NCBI GenBank assembly: GCA_035578905.1
Contig: JAQJVL010000253.1
Span: 553,481 to 617,480, forward strand
Length of the DNA: 64,000 nucleotides
Origin: Stictocephala bisonia
Lineage: Eukaryota > Arthropoda > Insecta > Hemiptera > Membracidae
Reading direction: 5' to 3'
The notes beneath the pieces were generated by a model. That model ran no database searches. It was not told the DNA's origin and was given only the letters and a program-made list of their open reading frames with translations. A program made the position numbers and the translations under genes. Positions 34,300 to 45,773 of the stretch are shown one piece after another (position 1 is the stretch's first letter; every line of letters begins with the position of its first letter).

Positions 34300-35000
34300 C
34301 GTACCTACCCCGTCACTCACTGTCCTCGTTACACCTCGGCCTGTGACTTTTCACTACAAATAATAGTAGGTTGGTACGTAGGCAAAGACTGCCAAAGACA
34401 AACTGTTCTGTATAACCCAAAATCACAATATTACATTTATGTACAATATCTCACTCACATTACTTGCGATGCTACTTATATATTAGTATAAACACCCAAT
34501 AATATTACTTAGCTTATTTCAAGCGTGTTCATTTTATTTGTTTTTGTTTAACAGTCGAAGAGTAATTAAATAAACTAAATAACTGCAATAGATTACCTTT
34601 GAAACTTTCAAGTCCAGTAGAATGCTGCCCTACAATCAAATGTGAATAAAACCATGCTTACAACTTTCCCTGGTTTAAAATTATGAAATATATAGCCTCA
34701 TCATTATTATAAATAACACTGTTTACAATTCAACAGCTGTTAAAATCTTTTAGGAATCATTATTTATATTTTAACAGCTGTTACTTTTGTATTCATTAAA
34801 ATCTCACCGTGTTATTCTTCAGCCGAAAAACGTACTTTAAGGGCTTTCCGTGCCCTTCAAGGTAAACATTATTGCACAACCACGAACAGAGGCAAATTTG
34901 TTGACAATCCAACGGATGAAATTGGTCAAGAAGTAAGAGAGTAGTTGCGTTGAAAAAATAATAATAAAATCAAAGGCTTAACGTATTATATAAAATGAGG
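34300..35000 (+). repeat. long dispersed repeat, copy 1 (paralogue at 63470)
   Basis: Shared with 63470-64000 in the same order: CTCACTCACATTACTT, TAGTATAAACACCCAA, AAATTGGTCAAGAAGTAAG, and a tail like GGCTTAACGTATTATATAAA. The 67-codon frame at 34288-34491 lies within it and has no motif. No reverse transcriptase, transposase or terminal repeat is evident. Confidence 0.75.
34732..34782. repeat. 15-bp inverted repeat built on AACAGCTGTT
   Basis: AACAGCTGTTAAAAT (34732-34746) and ATTTTAACAGCTGTT (34768-34782) pair across 21 bp. Each arm contains the palindrome AACAGCTGTT, which includes a CAGCTG E-box. The 63-kb paralogue has only one related site (ATCAGCTGTTTT). Confidence 0.75.
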
Positions 35001-36059
35001 ATTTACATTACTTTTATTTTTGAACAATAGTTGAACAATCATATTTAAGAAGATCAGGTTTATGCCTTGCAACCACCCATCTATCGTTCAACCAATCAGA
35101 TCTTCTTATGTGTACTTTTAAACACAACTCTGACCTAACAATCTAACTAAACTGATTACACTCAATAGTATTTACCTTTATCACCAACCGTAACTGAATG
35201 CAACCTAACCTAACTTATGTAAATCCCAAACAACTCAACCTTATTTCATTTGATTAGTCAAAGTAGATCTTAATTTAATCCAATTTTCAAATTGTAGGAA
35301 TGAACGTAAATTGTTCCCTTTAACTTCATATTATACATGGATTTTAAAACCAATGTTTATATTACTTTAGGCAGCCAATAAAATTGAATAAAGACCTTTC
35401 ACCTGACGTGACGTGAATGAAGGACCTATGGAAGTCGTTGCCCAGCAGCCTCGAGAGTCCTATCCCAGTATGACCACACCGTGATTATCTCTGGGTCGAT
35501 TACTTGGTTCGCAAGTCTTGTCATCCCTTGGGTCTAATGAGGATTTTTCTATTAATTACTGTAATTTTGGAATACCTTAGTTTTAGACAGTGTTTTGTGT
35601 GTGAATATTTTGAGGAAAATATATTTGTTCAAAATGCATAAAGGGTTTAATGAAATTTTAATATCTGAAATTTTGTAAAAGTGATAATGATCCTTTAATA
35701 TTCCTGCATTATTAATCATTTCAAAAGTTTTTGTTAAATTTAGCACTAATTACGAATAAGTATGATGGACGCTTATTGTAAAACGGACGTTTGATATATC
35801 ACAGAACGAGTCAAAATAGCAAAAAAGTCAATTTTATATTGTATTCATCGTATTTTGTTTTTTAAGATTTTAAATTTTAAAAAACTGTAAAAAATGATAA
35901 AGTTTTTAATAGTTAAACGATACCGTAAACTTTAAAATTTTAAGAAACTCTATTCATCGTATTTGTGTTGATAGAACAGTTTCAATTTTATATTTTATAA
36001 ATATCCATGCACCGTTTATGCCACGGATATTTATACACTGTTATATTGCTGAACAAAGA
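35001..36059. other. AT-rich stretch, nothing recognised
   Basis: A GC-balanced patch at about 35400-35530 shows no family motif. The frame 35552-35746 is unsupported. Confidence 0.5.
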
Positions 36060-36290
36060 AGAGTTAGTGTGCTGGTCGATGTGTCAAAGAAGACATTTTA
36101 AAAGCAACGCTGGAGAAAATGTGTTTGTTATTTTGTGGAACGCTCAGTTAACTTTCCGTCTTGTTGACACATTACACTCGTTTGACACAAATGTCTTTTA
36201 ACTGTGTACATAAACACATATAGCATTTTTGCATACGGTTGTCTGTCTTAATAAATTACTGGTACTCGCGTGACTAAACTTATTAAACAT
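36060..36290. repeat. dispersed repeat, unfilled paralogue of the 17-kb locus
   Basis: AGCAACGCTGGAGAAAATGT, TTTTGTGGAACGCTCAGTTA, then GACACATTACACTCGTTTGA, then CAAATGTCTTTTAACTGTGT run without interruption. The 17-kb copy has the palindrome inserted exactly after ACACATTACAC. Confidence 0.8.
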
Positions 36291-37013
36291 GTGTTTAGTT
36301 ATTTGTATAATAGTATTATACAACAAATATTATTAGTTGTATAATAGTATACAAATAGAATAGTTGTATTGAAATTCGAAACACGAAATAAAAAAAGGAT
36401 TGGTTAGCTCTACCAAGTTGGTTATATCACAAAGTCCTTTTTTAGCAAAATCGATATTATTATGTAAATTAATTGTAATCACTCTGACATTGAAGATTGT
36501 TGTTTAATCTGTTATCAATATGCGTTAAACGAATCTATAATTTTTTAAATGAATAAGCGTAAGGAATATTATAAGAAATATTTCTAGAATCTGTTTGGAA
36601 TGCATTCATTAGATGAATAATACTTTCTTTGTACAAATAAACACAATTTAAAAACAGCACAAAGAAAATAAAAATTCTCCCTGATAAAATAAATAAATAA
36701 AAATTCTTTTTCAACTAAAACATGTTATACGGCCCCTAATATTCAAAGTATTTTTAATTTTGTTTGAATTTAGGAGATGAAATGGTCCAAAATGTATTTC
36801 CAAAATGTATTTTCAGCTCAGATATCCATAATCAGGTAGTCTAAAATGTGTTTTTATAAAACTCTAGTGTTTACATGTCTCGTCAATAGACTGACGTCAT
36901 CGGATCACTTGTCAAAATTAAAATAATGCCAAACACAAACATAATAGTTATCTATTCCTCCTCACGTTCAGTGATTGAAGCTACAAACATCTGGACAAAG
37001 TTCAGCTGTTCAC
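36291..37013. other. AT-rich stretch with a local palindrome
   Basis: TTGTATAATAGTATTATACAA and the similar TTGTATAATAGTATACAA occur at about 36312-36355. No supported gene. Confidence 0.5.
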
Positions 37014-37316
37014 TTATTTTTTATTTATTATTTTGTTGAAGGTGGATTTTAATTGGGGGGAAGCTATTTTTATCCTGTCCTTGAAATAGTTTGTAAATTT
37101 CGTACTCCTCGAGGACAAGTTTTTGCCTATTTTATGTAAAATTTCGAGGCCATCTTTAATATCAATTACTGAATTATTGTTGTCAATAATAAGTTGATCA
37201 AATGTCAATAATAATGTTGATTTCTGTTTTGTGGTTTTTAGATTAGGCCAAATGTCTTTAAATTGCGTCTCAAAACTACTGCACATCCAATTTATGTGCT
37301 CAAACAATCCACGCAC
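37014..37316 (-). CDS. candidate terminal exon or ORF of unknown function (100 codons)
   Basis: A minus-strand frame of 100 codons. It carries FEHINWMCSSFETQFKDIWP near the start, STLLLTFDQLIIDNNNSVID in the middle and a Lys/Ser-rich C-terminus. Composition is more protein-like than other AT-driven frames here: Asp, Trp, Leu and Ser are spread out, with no homopolymer. The first codon is GTG, so it would need an upstream exon; an AG at the end of TTTATAAG, just upstream on the minus strand, could be the acceptor. No known domain, signal peptide or transmembrane segment is visible. It may be chance. Confidence 0.25.
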   Translation of the reverse strand: MRGLFEHINWMCSSFETQFKDIWPNLKTTKQKSTLLLTFDQLIIDNNNSVIDIKDGLEILHKIGKNLSSRSTKFTNYFKDRIKIASPQLKSTFNKIINKK

Positions 37317-38214
37317 GTAATCTTATAAACTCAACATTTTTCGCATTTCACTCTTTCTTAATACTGCTTGCTTATTCGATATATACTTATTCTGTTTGTT
37401 GTTCTAAATGCAAGCTCTTCTCCACGTCTTCTCACTTTTTGTTTTAGGCCGATTTGGAACATATGGCACATAAACATATTTTTGTGAGATTTTAATTACT
37501 TTTGTTTTTTAATAAGTCTGTCTACCAAAACAATTTTTTTGCCGCTGGATACAGCAAATATATATATAAAATTTATGTATTGAAACTTTAATAACTATTT
37601 TAAAAGTGATATTAAAATATAGGATAAAATTTATAGCATCTGTTATTGGTATGCAGTCTCAGGAACTGGTGTTGACAAAAACAAATATATATATAGAATC
37701 ACTAATAAATGCCGTTATGTTTCAAAAAGATGGAAAGAATAAGATACTTCAGAAAGTTATAATTCCTAACAAATTTATTTTTATCTCAATGTAAAATGAA
37801 TATTAAAACGATCGAAATCCTTTGAAGGTAAAATCACAATGAGAGGCACTAAGGTAATATGGGTTTTGGAAAATAAGACATCAACCTTAATTACACTTAA
37901 GTGATAGAAAGTATCTACTAACGACTACCTCTAACATAGACTGAATATTTACTATGGTGATCGAATTGTAATTCAGAAAACGATGTAACTCAGAGATTGA
38001 AAGAATAAGACAAGGGCTTTTTGAAAAAAGGGTAGGAAATGGGGAAGATTAATACAACACTATTAAATTGGTATAATGTTGTAGTGATTTTCGGCTTTAG
38101 TTTCGTAGTGTTGTAATCCAGCCACTTGGGGACTAAGTGTTATGGAAATTAGAAGTGATAGGTTTTATTCTCATATCTGATACTGAAATACCCTCCGCTC
38201 AACGATTGCTTATC
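37317..38214. other. AT-rich stretch, nothing recognised
   Basis: The frame 37606-37794 is unsupported. Short TA runs lie near 37560 and 37687. No supported gene. Confidence 0.5.
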
Positions 38215-38510
38215 AGTATTAACATTCTGAAGAAATCTGGGGTATCCATGTTGGTGGTGGCCATATTTGTCTAGAGGAGAGGGTCGAGTATTAGGCTCGT
38301 CATTTAGATGACAATGAGACTAGTACTAGTGGTTCGGATTCCATGATAAGACGTAGATATCTTATTTCGCTTCTCTACAGGGTTATTAATAAAGTACGTT
38401 ATGTGAACACTTTACGACTTAGTTAGTAAAACATCTAAGCTCATAAATATTAATCAGTCAGTCATTTATCTACACTCATCACTATCATTCGCCCATATAT
38501 CTGCGGCGTC
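38215..38510 (+). repeat. dispersed repeat pair, copy 1, with B-box-like motif
   Basis: It aligns with 39515-39790. Shared parts are GGGGTATCCATGTTGG / GGGGTGTCCGTGTTGG, GGCTCGTCATTTAGATGACA / GGCTTGTCAGTTAGCTGAAA, and a closing CATCACTATCATTCGC / CATCACACTCATTCGC. GGTTCGGATTCC at 38331-38342 matches a polymerase III B box, suggesting a SINE. An A box is not clear. Confidence 0.65.
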
Positions 38511-38865
38511 TTATACATGGTCAATATACAGAAAGATAAAAATGCGGTTACGTCAAAAAATAAACAGAGGAAAACACAATAATTGCTTTAAGATTAGGGG
38601 TGCATGAGAAAGGCTTAGCTTGTTCCGAACTCTAAGGGATGAAAGAGTTGTAACAACCGTTCGAAGTTTTGTTGTTAAAAGTTTATAACAGATACAGCTA
38701 CTAACTAGGAAGTTCTTTTTGAATTCATCGAGAAATACGCTAGCAGTGCATTTGAAGTTTCTTGAGTATACGGAGCTTCCTTGAAGAACTCAAACTTGGG
38801 TCTAACACTTAACCAATTAATGCTTTGATCTTCATTTAATTTTAGGATTAGAGGAGTATATTTGA

Positions 38866-39210
38866 TTAAATATTTATTTTTTTTATAAAGAAAACGTGCA
38901 ACTTATAATATATAAGAAATTTTAAGGAAAGCAAAGAGCTAAAAGTAAATTTAAAATTAACTGTCGTGTATGTTTTAATGTATAACATTACATCAAGTTG
39001 AATACTTTCGAATTTTATAATTTTGGAAGGAACATCAACGTCATTTAAAGATTTTATGTGCGTTAGGGTTTTCTGTTTGTTAGATTTTTGGTAAACTATC
39101 AAGTGCTGTGTTTGTGGGTTTAGAAGTGTTAAGCTATATGGATGTGGTTCTTTAATCAAATTTACTAAATGTTTAACGGCGTTGCTAAATTTGTTAAATA
39201 TAATGTCATT
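38866..39210 (-). CDS. candidate exon or ORF of unknown function
   Basis: The minus-strand frame is open from just after two TAG triplets (39216-39211) to 38866. The translation starts NDIIFNKFSNAVKHLVNLIK and continues EPHPYSLTLLNPQTQHLIVY, then becomes increasingly hydrophobic and AT-driven after about residue 75. No ATG starts it; TAG preceded by CTT could serve as an acceptor. The first 70 residues look protein-like, but I recognise no family. It sits between two copies of a dispersed repeat, so an old element is an alternative. Confidence 0.2.
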   Translation of the reverse strand, partial: NDIIFNKFSNAVKHLVNLIKEPHPYSLTLLNPQTQHLIVYQKSNKQKTLTHIKSLNDVDVPSKIIKFESIQLDVMLYIKTYTTVNFKFTFSSLLSLKFLIYYKLHVFFIKKINI

Positions 39211-39514
39211 CTACTAAGGATGGCTTTAAATTTTATTGTTTGAGTAACTGATTATGAAATACAGTAATAAAAAATGTGATGTGACATTTCAGAAATAAAT
39301 CCTTGGTGTAACTAATATCAAAATTAAAGGACTTGATATTTTTCTTCCAGGTTTGAGTAAATCACAGCATTTTAACTTTACATTTTAACTAGAGTGGTGA
39401 GTGCTGTACAGTGGTGGGGATTGTAGGCTATAGGAACATGATTGGTCCTCTTTGAACTGACACGGCGTCCGCACGATGGTTTCAATCACCATGAGCACTA
39501 TTTCACTATTTGAT

Positions 39515-39790
39515 AAGTTTGGGGTGTCCGTGTTGGGTGGTAGTCAAGGTCCAGATGTTGTCTCGGGAAGAGATCCGAGTGTCTGGCTTGTCAGTTAGCT
39601 GAAAATCAGACCAATAATACGCGGTTTTAATTTCACCTAAAGCTATACATTCTCTAGTAGTCTATTCGAACATTAATAAATGGTTCTTTCTACGGAACAG
39701 CCGACCTTAGTTAATAAAAATGACTACATTTGTTCATATTTGCTCATCACACTCATTCGCTCCACATATTCGCCTATATTGAAACCTTTA
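39515..39790 (+). repeat. dispersed repeat pair, copy 2
   Basis: Paralogue of 38215-38510 in the same orientation. The B-box position reads GCGGTTTTAATTTCACC and is degraded. It ends in CATCACACTCATTCGC, as copy 1 does. Confidence 0.65.
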
Positions 39791-41738
39791 CTATAAATGA
39801 ATAAATGACTTACTGAATACTTGTTAACACACAAAAGTTTTAATTAGAACCAAATAAATTGGAACTGCTAGAAACCATTTAAATATGGATAAATACGAAG
39901 AGAAAATGCAAATGATATAAGCTGATTTAATTAATTTAAGTTGACTAAAATATTATTTAAAAACATACTATAACTAAGTCTTATTAGTTCCGTGTAATTT
40001 ACTATAGCATACTATACAGTTATAAAACATTGTATTTAGTATATAATATTTAGTAATTTAAAAACTAAACGAAAGCAAATGACATACCATTGAAACAATT
40101 AACAATACAGGATGGAAATGCATATGGAAACGCTTTGATATTTTTTAAGCAAGATGAAGCAGACGTATAAAATGTCACCCAAAGCTGTATAACCAATGTT
40201 TCATTTAACTTTTATTTGATTTTTATTACTTTAGAGTAAGTCCCGTCCAGGGATCAGTTGAAACTATTTAAAATATAAAATTAAAGGTCTATTAATGAGA
40301 CATTAAACGTAAAAAACTGGATCTCAAAAGGTTCCCTCCCTCTAGAGTAATATCCATTTGAAGTCCATGACTGTGAAGGAAATAAAGTGATGTTCCAAAT
40401 AACACAATCATATCAGAATTGGAAAACATTGTTTTTGTTATACCTTTTTATAACATATGTTAAAAGTGTGCTTCGAATACCTGTTGTGTCTGAGTCATCT
40501 CACTTTAAAAATGTCGAAACGTTTTCATATGTATTTCCACCCTCTATAACCGATTGAAACCACGAGTATTGAAAATCAATTAATACGATTGTCTCACGCC
40601 ACAACTTGTTTACTAAAACATCAAATGCCCCCCCCCCCCCAACACTTCTGTGATGAACCTTCCGCAACCAGAAAGGAAGACCATATAAATATTGTTTAAA
40701 ATTATTAAACTAAATATTGAAACATTGTTGTTGTCTATTTTATATAAATCTGGTAAATGGAAATAAATAACACATATTATTAAATACATAAATAAAACAC
40801 ATAATATTCAATAGAGTAATATCCAAAAAGATATTACATCAATGGTCGAGCAGATAACATCATTTTATGTATCTTTATCATCTAAATCATCTAAAAAAGT
40901 TTAGAACACATAAATATTTTCAATAGCGTATCGCTTGAGTGGTATTGATTAATTTTTATTATTGTATTAATCAAGAGTAGAGAGAGGTGAGGGATGAATA
41001 TACAGAAAATGATCAGATGTCTCTTTGTCATTTTTAAGGGCTAGGTAATAAATTATTGTAAAATAATTATAAAAAACAAAATCTTTATTAAAATGATAGA
41101 TATCTAAACTGTTTCTTATAATACTCGTTTACTTAAAGATTTCAGCCAACTCAAACATTATTTAGAACGTAAAATAAAGCAACATGTTTTGAGAAATATT
41201 ATATTTATAAGTTATTTAATCAGTTTTAATACAAAGAAATAATTAAAACACTTTTATATACATTGTAAACAATAATAAAAGAATTTATACGATATACAGT
41301 TATCTGTATATCGTAACGTATATATTATTACGTAATCAAATTAAAAAATCTTTCCTGTAAAAAAAATTAGGAATATTTACGATTTGCAGACTTAAATTAT
41401 TCTAAATAATGTATAAATCTAGTTTGAACAAACATTGCTGTTACTATGTATGGGCTGGAAATTTTAGTAATAATATAGCCTTGCACGCACACCCCTAATA
41501 ACAAAATTGCTTATAGTCTGCGCTTTGTTTCAGGCATATTAAACAAATTCCTACACACCTTTGTCATATTCCAAACTAGTTGTTACTTTCGAGAGAAAAA
41601 TATTAGATGATTTGGTTTGTAAACTATTTTATAAGGTGTGAGTTACAGCAGAAGTATTAATTTAGACGGACCAATTATAACTAAATTAATCCTAATGAGA
41701 AGTGGATGATTTTAGCCCACAATAGATCTTCTTAGACG
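39791..41738. other. AT-rich stretch, nothing recognised
   Basis: It holds a C-run (40628-40638) and a short perfect hairpin at 41289-41314 (ACGATATACAG, loop, CTGTATATCGT). No supported gene. Confidence 0.55.
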
Positions 41739-42170
41739 ATGAGTGGGTACAGTGATAGGTACTTCAAGGTTCATGATATTACTTCATTATATTTGATGAA
41801 GACATTAAATTGGACCAACCATATTGGTTGGTTGTCCAGGATGTCCATCCGGGATGACGTCCTGAGGGCCCTGTTCGAGGTAAGTCATGATTGCGGCGTA
41901 TTGTGGTCTAGTCCTAACTTGTCGTACGGAGCTGTTCTTCCGGATGGATATTCCTCAGTCGACTTAATATACACTGCAAAAAAAGCGTTGAGGATAATAT
42001 CCCTGTGCCTTGCATTTAAATTTTGGAGAATGCCTTTAATTATAGGTGTGAGGTCACTCGAGGAAGAGAAATACATCGACACAGTGATGGGGCATCATGC
42101 TCATAGTCGGTATCATACGAGCACTTTCCGTCACAAGCAGGCGTTCGATTGGTCAGTAGTCTTCTCATAG
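41739..42170 (+). pseudogene. LINE fragment, post-RT region (same family as the 6.1-kb LINE)
   Basis: The 143-codon frame contains LNWTNHIGWLSRMSIRDDVL, then NLSYGAVLPDGYSSVDLIYT, then AKKALRIIS. This order of a W.xHI box and a Y(G/A)..LW-like box, followed by (Q)KKALRI, is typical of the segment after the palm of CR1/Jockey-like ORF2. In another frame near 42050, VTRGREIHRH matches VRGGDIHQYETRGRDN of the 6.1-kb element, linking the two loci. The frame is mixed and internally deleted, so it is not functional. Part of it is present again in inverted orientation at 42511-42641. Confidence 0.7.
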
Positions 42171-42641
42171 AGTAAATGAGCAAAGGATTTCAAGCCACGA
42201 TTATAATTTCCAAGACCTATTACTTTTTTAGAGATTTTCTATCTCACAACTGGAAGACCATTGATTTGGCAGTTTGACACTGGGCGCTGAAGTACATAAC
42301 TTGAACTTATAGTGTGAATGTGGAATTCTGGAAGTATGACTACTTTAACTAATGTAATAATTTAAGTCTGACTGTGGCAATACATATCCTGTAAAATGTC
42401 CTTGCCATAAAAACTATTCTATTGTAAACCGAACATTTTACATTGATTCCTGGAATTCTGGTTATTTATATTTTTCTCTTAAACGTTATTACTGATTCTA
42501 GCTATCTTATCGCTTTTTTTGCAGTCTATATTAAGTCGATTGAGGAATATCCACCCGGAAGAACAGCTCCGTACAACAAAAGACCACAATACGCCGCAAG
42601 AATGATTTCATCTGGGCATATCTCGGACAGGGCCCTCAGGA
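41857..42641. repeat. inverted repeat of LINE-derived sequence, arms about 130 bp
   Basis: 41857-41990 and 42511-42641 are reverse complements with a few substitutions and small indels. Shared stretches include CGCTTTTTTTGCAGT, TATATTAAGTCGA, GAGGAATATCCA and AGAACAGCTCCGTAC, ending in AGGGCCCTCAGGAC. About 520 bp lies between. Confidence 0.88.
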
Positions 42642-42646
42642 CGTAA

Positions 42647-45239
42647 ATGAGTATATAAACTATGCCATAGAGACTTTTATTAGAATTTCTATAGGTTTTA
42701 ATATAGAACCTTTGGAGTCATATTATTTCTTGGGAATCAAAATTCCCATTCCTTATGTATTCATGGTGGGAACGAAACCAATCTACAAAGTTATGACAAA
42801 ATAGAGAAGTTTAACAGACCACTGGAAGAATATATGTTAAATCAGTTATGAATGAGGTTACACCAATGTATGAGTACATTTTTCACAATTTGTAGTACTT
42901 AAAAGTAACACTTGCTCTGTAGCAAATATTATGACGTAAATAACATTTCAGTAGTCATTTAACTAGCTAATAATTATATTATACTATACATATGTTTGTT
43001 GAACAAGTAGAGAGTTGATCTACAGTCTTCTTGTTGAGTTTTATAACGTACCCATTGTTTCATTAAAATTTTATTTGAATAACAAATATATAATAGATGA
43101 AATAATTTCATATATATCTATAAATAATATGGCCGAATGAAATGGACTGGCCCTTCATTGTAACCACCCACCTGCCCTAATACGTATATAGACCCACCTA
43201 CCCATCTTGACACGTAAAATGGTATTGGGAAGAAAAACTATTACTAAGAAGTTAAGCCTAAACGTACAGAAAACTTGCATTCTTACCTTACGATCTGTAT
43301 CTAAGAACGGGCACTGCTTACCTGAAAATAAAAATAGTTTTGATGTCACCATTCCCATATTGTAATAGTATACTCAATATAAACCATTAAAAAATTGATT
43401 TATACATAGATTTATAATAATAATATCAAATTATGACTATACTAAAGATATACAATTATGAACAGTAAAATGTTTAGGAAAAACATATATAATTATACAA
43501 ATAAATACATTATAAGCAGGTAAACTATCACACAACACAAGTTCAATACAATGTAAGTACAGGATGAAACTAAAAAGATAAAATGGAATGTAGTGATTTA
43601 TGAGATCTGATGTAGAAACATGATTGTTGCAGGCACAATCTGTGGAAATGGAGTTTCTAAGAAGAATTAAAAAAATAATCAGAACATAAACTGAAAATGG
43701 AGTCTTGGCAGAAAATAGTGTAACGATGAATAACGCAATGAATGGGAGATGTGAATCAGATGGAAGAGAAGAGGTAACCAAAGATAACACTGGAAAAATA
43801 TTAAGTGGGAGATCATAAGGATGGTAGTAGATACATTTGTGGAGGAATGTGGGAAGAAGAGGATCACAGAAAAATAGATGGCTAAAGAGATGTGCATGGA
43901 CAGAAAATTTTAGAAACAGGTTCAGGTATTTTTGAGGTTCTCTTCAAAGTGTAAAAATGTTACCTTCATCCTTCAACTTTTAAATTGACAAATGTGCTTC
44001 TAAAGTTATTTCCGAAAAATTGTAAGATCTCTCACAATTTTAGTTAGTACAGAGCCGCAATGCAGGTTAAATATAACAGTACCTAACTGGAATACACAAA
44101 CAAGAATATTCAAAAAATCATGTTTAAAAACATTGTGTGTCACTTTTACAAAATATTCGAGCAGTTGCAAATACGTAGAGAGATATCTATTATAATAATG
44201 TCAGTCTGTCTTGTCACTTCTTGAACTCGAACACATGAACTCTTCAATTAAACACCCCATCTTTGTTGAAGTAATCACTGTCCCCTTGATCTCGACAATC
44301 ACTGTTGTAACCCTGCAGTTGTGAGTTGTATTTATAGACACCAAGGAATAAGCTCATTAACGAGAACTGTTTATTACAACTTCTCTAGATGTTTGACGCA
44401 GTTTGTTTTTGCCATTGCTATTTTAAACTCATATTCAGTTAACAATTTTATCACTTGTTTTTCCTGAGTTGGTATGTGTTCTAAATGCACAATCAGCAAT
44501 TTACAATGACTATTTTGTGTTTGTAACTTTGACTTTGCACATTAGACGAATTAGTTTTTCTTTAGTAATATTAATTTATATACAATACACATTACTACAT
44601 TTTGAGAAATCATTATTTTAGAAACTATAGAAATTCTTCAAAATATTTTACGTAAGATGTTTTGGTATATCATAATAGATAAAATGAAAATGAACAGAGA
44701 AAAACACTTAAATTTAACCTAAAGGAAGCGCTTCAAATTCTAAGCTTTAAAACTCTAAGTTAAAGAATCTTAGTTAGGCATAATGATTTTTTTAACGGTT
44801 ATAAAAACTCATCTCAAATGGCATTCAGTAGTTACGAAGACATTTCCATCATAAATCTTCAGTATTGATCTTAGTAATTTAAAACATAAGTAAATAGTTG
44901 TTTATCCATTCATTTAATACCCTTGCATTTAATGTTTGTTTTTACGTTATACACTACTACACCATTCATCTGATCGTCGAGAAACTTTAGAAAATCATGT
45001 AATTCTTTATAGGTAGTTTTCAATTAGAATTTGATTTACATCTGACAATAGGGCTCTGCCAAACTGAAATTTAAATATTGGATGGTAGTTTTAAAGGTGT
45101 TATATATTATATTCACCATACATGATGTTTATTATACATATAAATCCCTATTTAGAAATTCAGGAAGTGGAAGAGAAGAAGAAAGCTCAATATGAATACT
45201 AAACCAAAATTCAGTGATGTTAACCTGAGGAAGAGCAAC
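42647..45239. other. AT-rich stretch with a degenerate 36-bp unit
   Basis: Two degenerate, C-rich-strand units of the 36-bp family lie at 43163-43221 (ACCACCCACCTGCCCTAATA then CGTATATAGACCCACC). The frames 43155-43358, 43437-43790 and 43679-43897 are unsupported; the last two overlap in different frames and are hydrophobic. No gene recognised. Confidence 0.5.
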
Positions 45240-45400
45240 TGTTTGTTTCATTCGCTTTCTCGCTGTTGACCGGGCAAACGTAATAAGAGCGTTCCGCATG
45301 CAGTTAGAGAGATAAGAGGCTTCGTCAAACAGTTCAGATTAATGAGTGTACTCGACTCTCTAAACGTAACTTGGTGTTTGCTACGTATATAAAGTGTGAG
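45240..45400 (+). repeat. dispersed repeat family 'GTTTGTTTCATTCGC', copy 3
   Basis: GTTTGTTTCATTCGCTTTCT then CGCTGTTGACCGGGCAAACG, followed by GAGGCTTCGTCAAACAGTTC and ATTAATGAGTG. It aligns best with the 31.8-kb copy. Confidence 0.65.
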
Positions 45401-45773
45401 CAAATACGGAAGACATATTTACATACATAATGTTTGAAGTTGATTTTCAGTATCGTATATACTCCTTAAATGGACTGTATATAATTCGTCTAGTCTTGTT
45501 GATTTTTGTATAGTAATTTTTAGTGGCTAATCATTAGTATTTTTCACATTAAATTATATGAAGGTCAGGGTAACTGAGTAGATGACATGAAAGATTAAAT
45601 TACAACAAATTTTGTTGTCAGCTACCATTTGTTAATTTATAAAGCTGCAATGTGTATTTGGATAATTACTGTTTGAACTAGTTTGAAACTACGTAAATAT
45701 GAAATAGATCTGTTTAAAATAATATGTAAATGGTTTAAATGTTAAATGAGGGCTGCAAGGTCCCTTGTAAGAA

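Noticed and set aside
43437..43897. 117- and 72-codon minus-strand frames as membrane proteins
   Set aside because: Hydrophobic composition follows from A-rich plus strand; the frames overlap out of phase and lack motifs.
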